A stretch of 6,200 nt of DNA, taken from the NCBI GenBank assembly GCA_025450555.1, contig JANWHF010000073.1, positions 1-6,200 on the forward strand, read 5' to 3'. A program made the translations under genes and the position numbers. Every line of letters starts with the position of its first letter. The first letter of the stretch is position 1. Positions 5,603 to 6,200 of this stretch are shown piece after piece. The notes under the pieces were generated by a model. The model was not told the DNA's origin. It saw nothing but the letters and a program-made list of their open reading frames with translations, and did not search any database. The stretch is from Tepidisphaeraceae bacterium. Its GTDB lineage: Bacteria; Planctomycetota; Phycisphaerae; Tepidisphaerales; Tepidisphaeraceae.

Positions 5603-6034
5603 ATGCCAGTCAAGCTTGGCGAAAAGCTGCCACAGGAGAATGCCGAGGCGCGCATCGAGATCGTGCCGCTGATCGACATCATGTTTTTCCTGCTTGCCTC
5701 GTTCATGCTCGTGAGCCTGAGCATGGTGAACCTCAAGAGCGTGAAGGTGAACCTTCCGACGGCGACCACCGCCGGCAACGACAGCAAGAAAGACATCGTG
5801 GACATTTCGATCGATCAGGCCGGCGATATTTTTTTGGACAAAAAACTCGTCGGGAAAAATGAGCTGACGCGCGGCCTGGAGTCGGCGCGCCGGCAAAACC
5901 CCAACCTGCGCGTGTTCATCAGCGGCGACCGCCAGGCCCGCCACGGCGTTGTGATCGACGTGCTCGATCATGTGCGCGCCGCCGGCATCGACAAGGTCGC
6001 GTTTGAAATTCAACCTACCAGGGCAAAATCATGA
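5603..6034 (+). CDS. exbD: ExbD, proton-coupling partner of ExbB
   Basis: This 143-residue protein has a short cytoplasmic N-terminus, one membrane helix (about 20-42) and a periplasmic domain. The helix begins IEIVPLIDIMFFLLASFMLV. Asp25 lies in the PLID motif, at the same residue number as the proton-carrying Asp25 of E. coli ExbD, so the key catalytic residue is present. The periplasmic part (about 46-137) has the ExbD/TolR pattern: VKVNLPTA, DIVDISIDQAGDIFLDKKLV, NPNLRVFISGDRQARHGVVIDVLDHVRAAGIDKVAFEI. With ExbB it forms the inner-membrane motor for TonB and the receptor encoded upstream. The length matches E. coli ExbD (141). The stop overlaps the next start as ATGA, so the following gene is probably translationally coupled. 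Confidence 0.93.
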   Translation: MPVKLGEKLPQENAEARIEIVPLIDIMFFLLASFMLVSLSMVNLKSVKVNLPTATTAGNDSKKDIVDISIDQAGDIFLDKKLVGKNELTRGLESARRQNPNLRVFISGDRQARHGVVIDVLDHVRAAGIDKVAFEIQPTRAKS

Positions 6035-6200
6035 ATCGAATTCTGACAGGTGTAAATTTCCTGGGCGTGCTGGCGCTTGCGGCACTTTGCGTCATGCAGT
6101 GGAAAGTCAACAGCCAGCTCGCGGCCCGCGCGGATGATCTCGAGCGGACGCGCCAGCAGCAGGTCGCGAAGATCGCCGAGCAGGATAAGACGATTGCGGG
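6031..6200 (+). CDS. Membrane-anchored coiled-coil protein, N-terminal part, unknown function
   Basis: The ATG at 6031 overlaps the exbD stop (ATGA), and 56 complete codons run to the right edge, so the C-terminus is missing. Residues 4-23 form a hydrophobic anchor or signal (ILTGVNFLGVLALAALCVMQW). From about residue 26 the sequence becomes a charged, Gln/Glu/Arg/Ala-rich helix (QLAARADDLERTRQQQVAKIAEQ) with a coiled-coil look. A weak ribosome site, AGGG (6020-6023), ends 7 bases before the ATG. I do not recognise the family from this part. The overlap places it in the tonB-exbB-exbD operon. A periplasmic accessory or scaffold of the Exb motor, or a lipoprotein-free linker to the outer membrane, are guesses only. 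With no lipobox, it is more likely anchored in the inner membrane than lipidated, although the Cys at residue 20 should be checked. Confidence 0.7.
   Translation, partial: MNRILTGVNFLGVLALAALCVMQWKVNSQLAARADDLERTRQQQVAKIAEQDKTIA

Noticed and set aside
5468..6013. Minus-strand open frame of 181 codons opposite exbD
   Set aside because: It is a shadow of exbB and exbD, both of which have clear family motifs and ribosome sites.

Overview
The window most likely comes from a planctomycete or a close PVC-superphylum relative. The main evidence is the leftmost gene, which encodes the N-terminal part of a secreted DUF1549 (PSCyt2-type) protein, a family very abundant in Planctomycetes and found in some Verrucomicrobia. 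The DNA is GC-rich with a strong GC preference at third codon positions. The TonB-dependent receptor also carries a PTTQPTT/TTRP-type linker that I associate, as inference only, with Phycisphaerae-like planctomycetes.

Layout. Positions 1-496 (minus strand) hold the 5' part of the DUF1549 gene, which runs off the left edge. Positions 497-1130 are gene-poor: they contain one short plus-strand coding stretch (653-877) with good codon bias but no convincing start, and a GC-rich inverted repeat at 908-946. From 1131 to the right edge everything reads on the plus strand. In order: a small membrane-anchored His/Cys protein resembling DUF2946 (1131-1475); a roughly 210-base leader with several inverted repeats; an 803-residue TonB-dependent outer-membrane receptor (1688-4099); tonB (4140-4859); exbB (4877-5587); exbD (5603-6034); and the start of a membrane-anchored coiled-coil protein (6031 to the edge) that overlaps exbD by four bases (ATGA).

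How it works together. The receptor, TonB, ExbB and ExbD form a complete, self-contained energy-coupled uptake module. ExbB and ExbD use the inner-membrane proton gradient, TonB carries the force across the periplasm, and the receptor opens to import a scarce ligand. Tight spacing (40, 17 and 15 bases, then an overlap) supports one transcript from the receptor onward. The ligand cannot be read from the sequence. The His-rich/CPTC protein directly upstream makes a metal or metal complex a reasonable but unproven guess.

Points that stand out: a Ser/Thr/Pro-rich linker of about 100 residues between the receptor's signal peptide and its TonB box; a TonB transmembrane helix without the histidine known from E. 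coli TonB; overlapping alternative hairpins in the receptor leader, one followed by a T-run; and an unrecognised coiled-coil membrane protein translationally coupled to exbD. I see no tRNA, rRNA, CRISPR array, insertion sequence or integration site.
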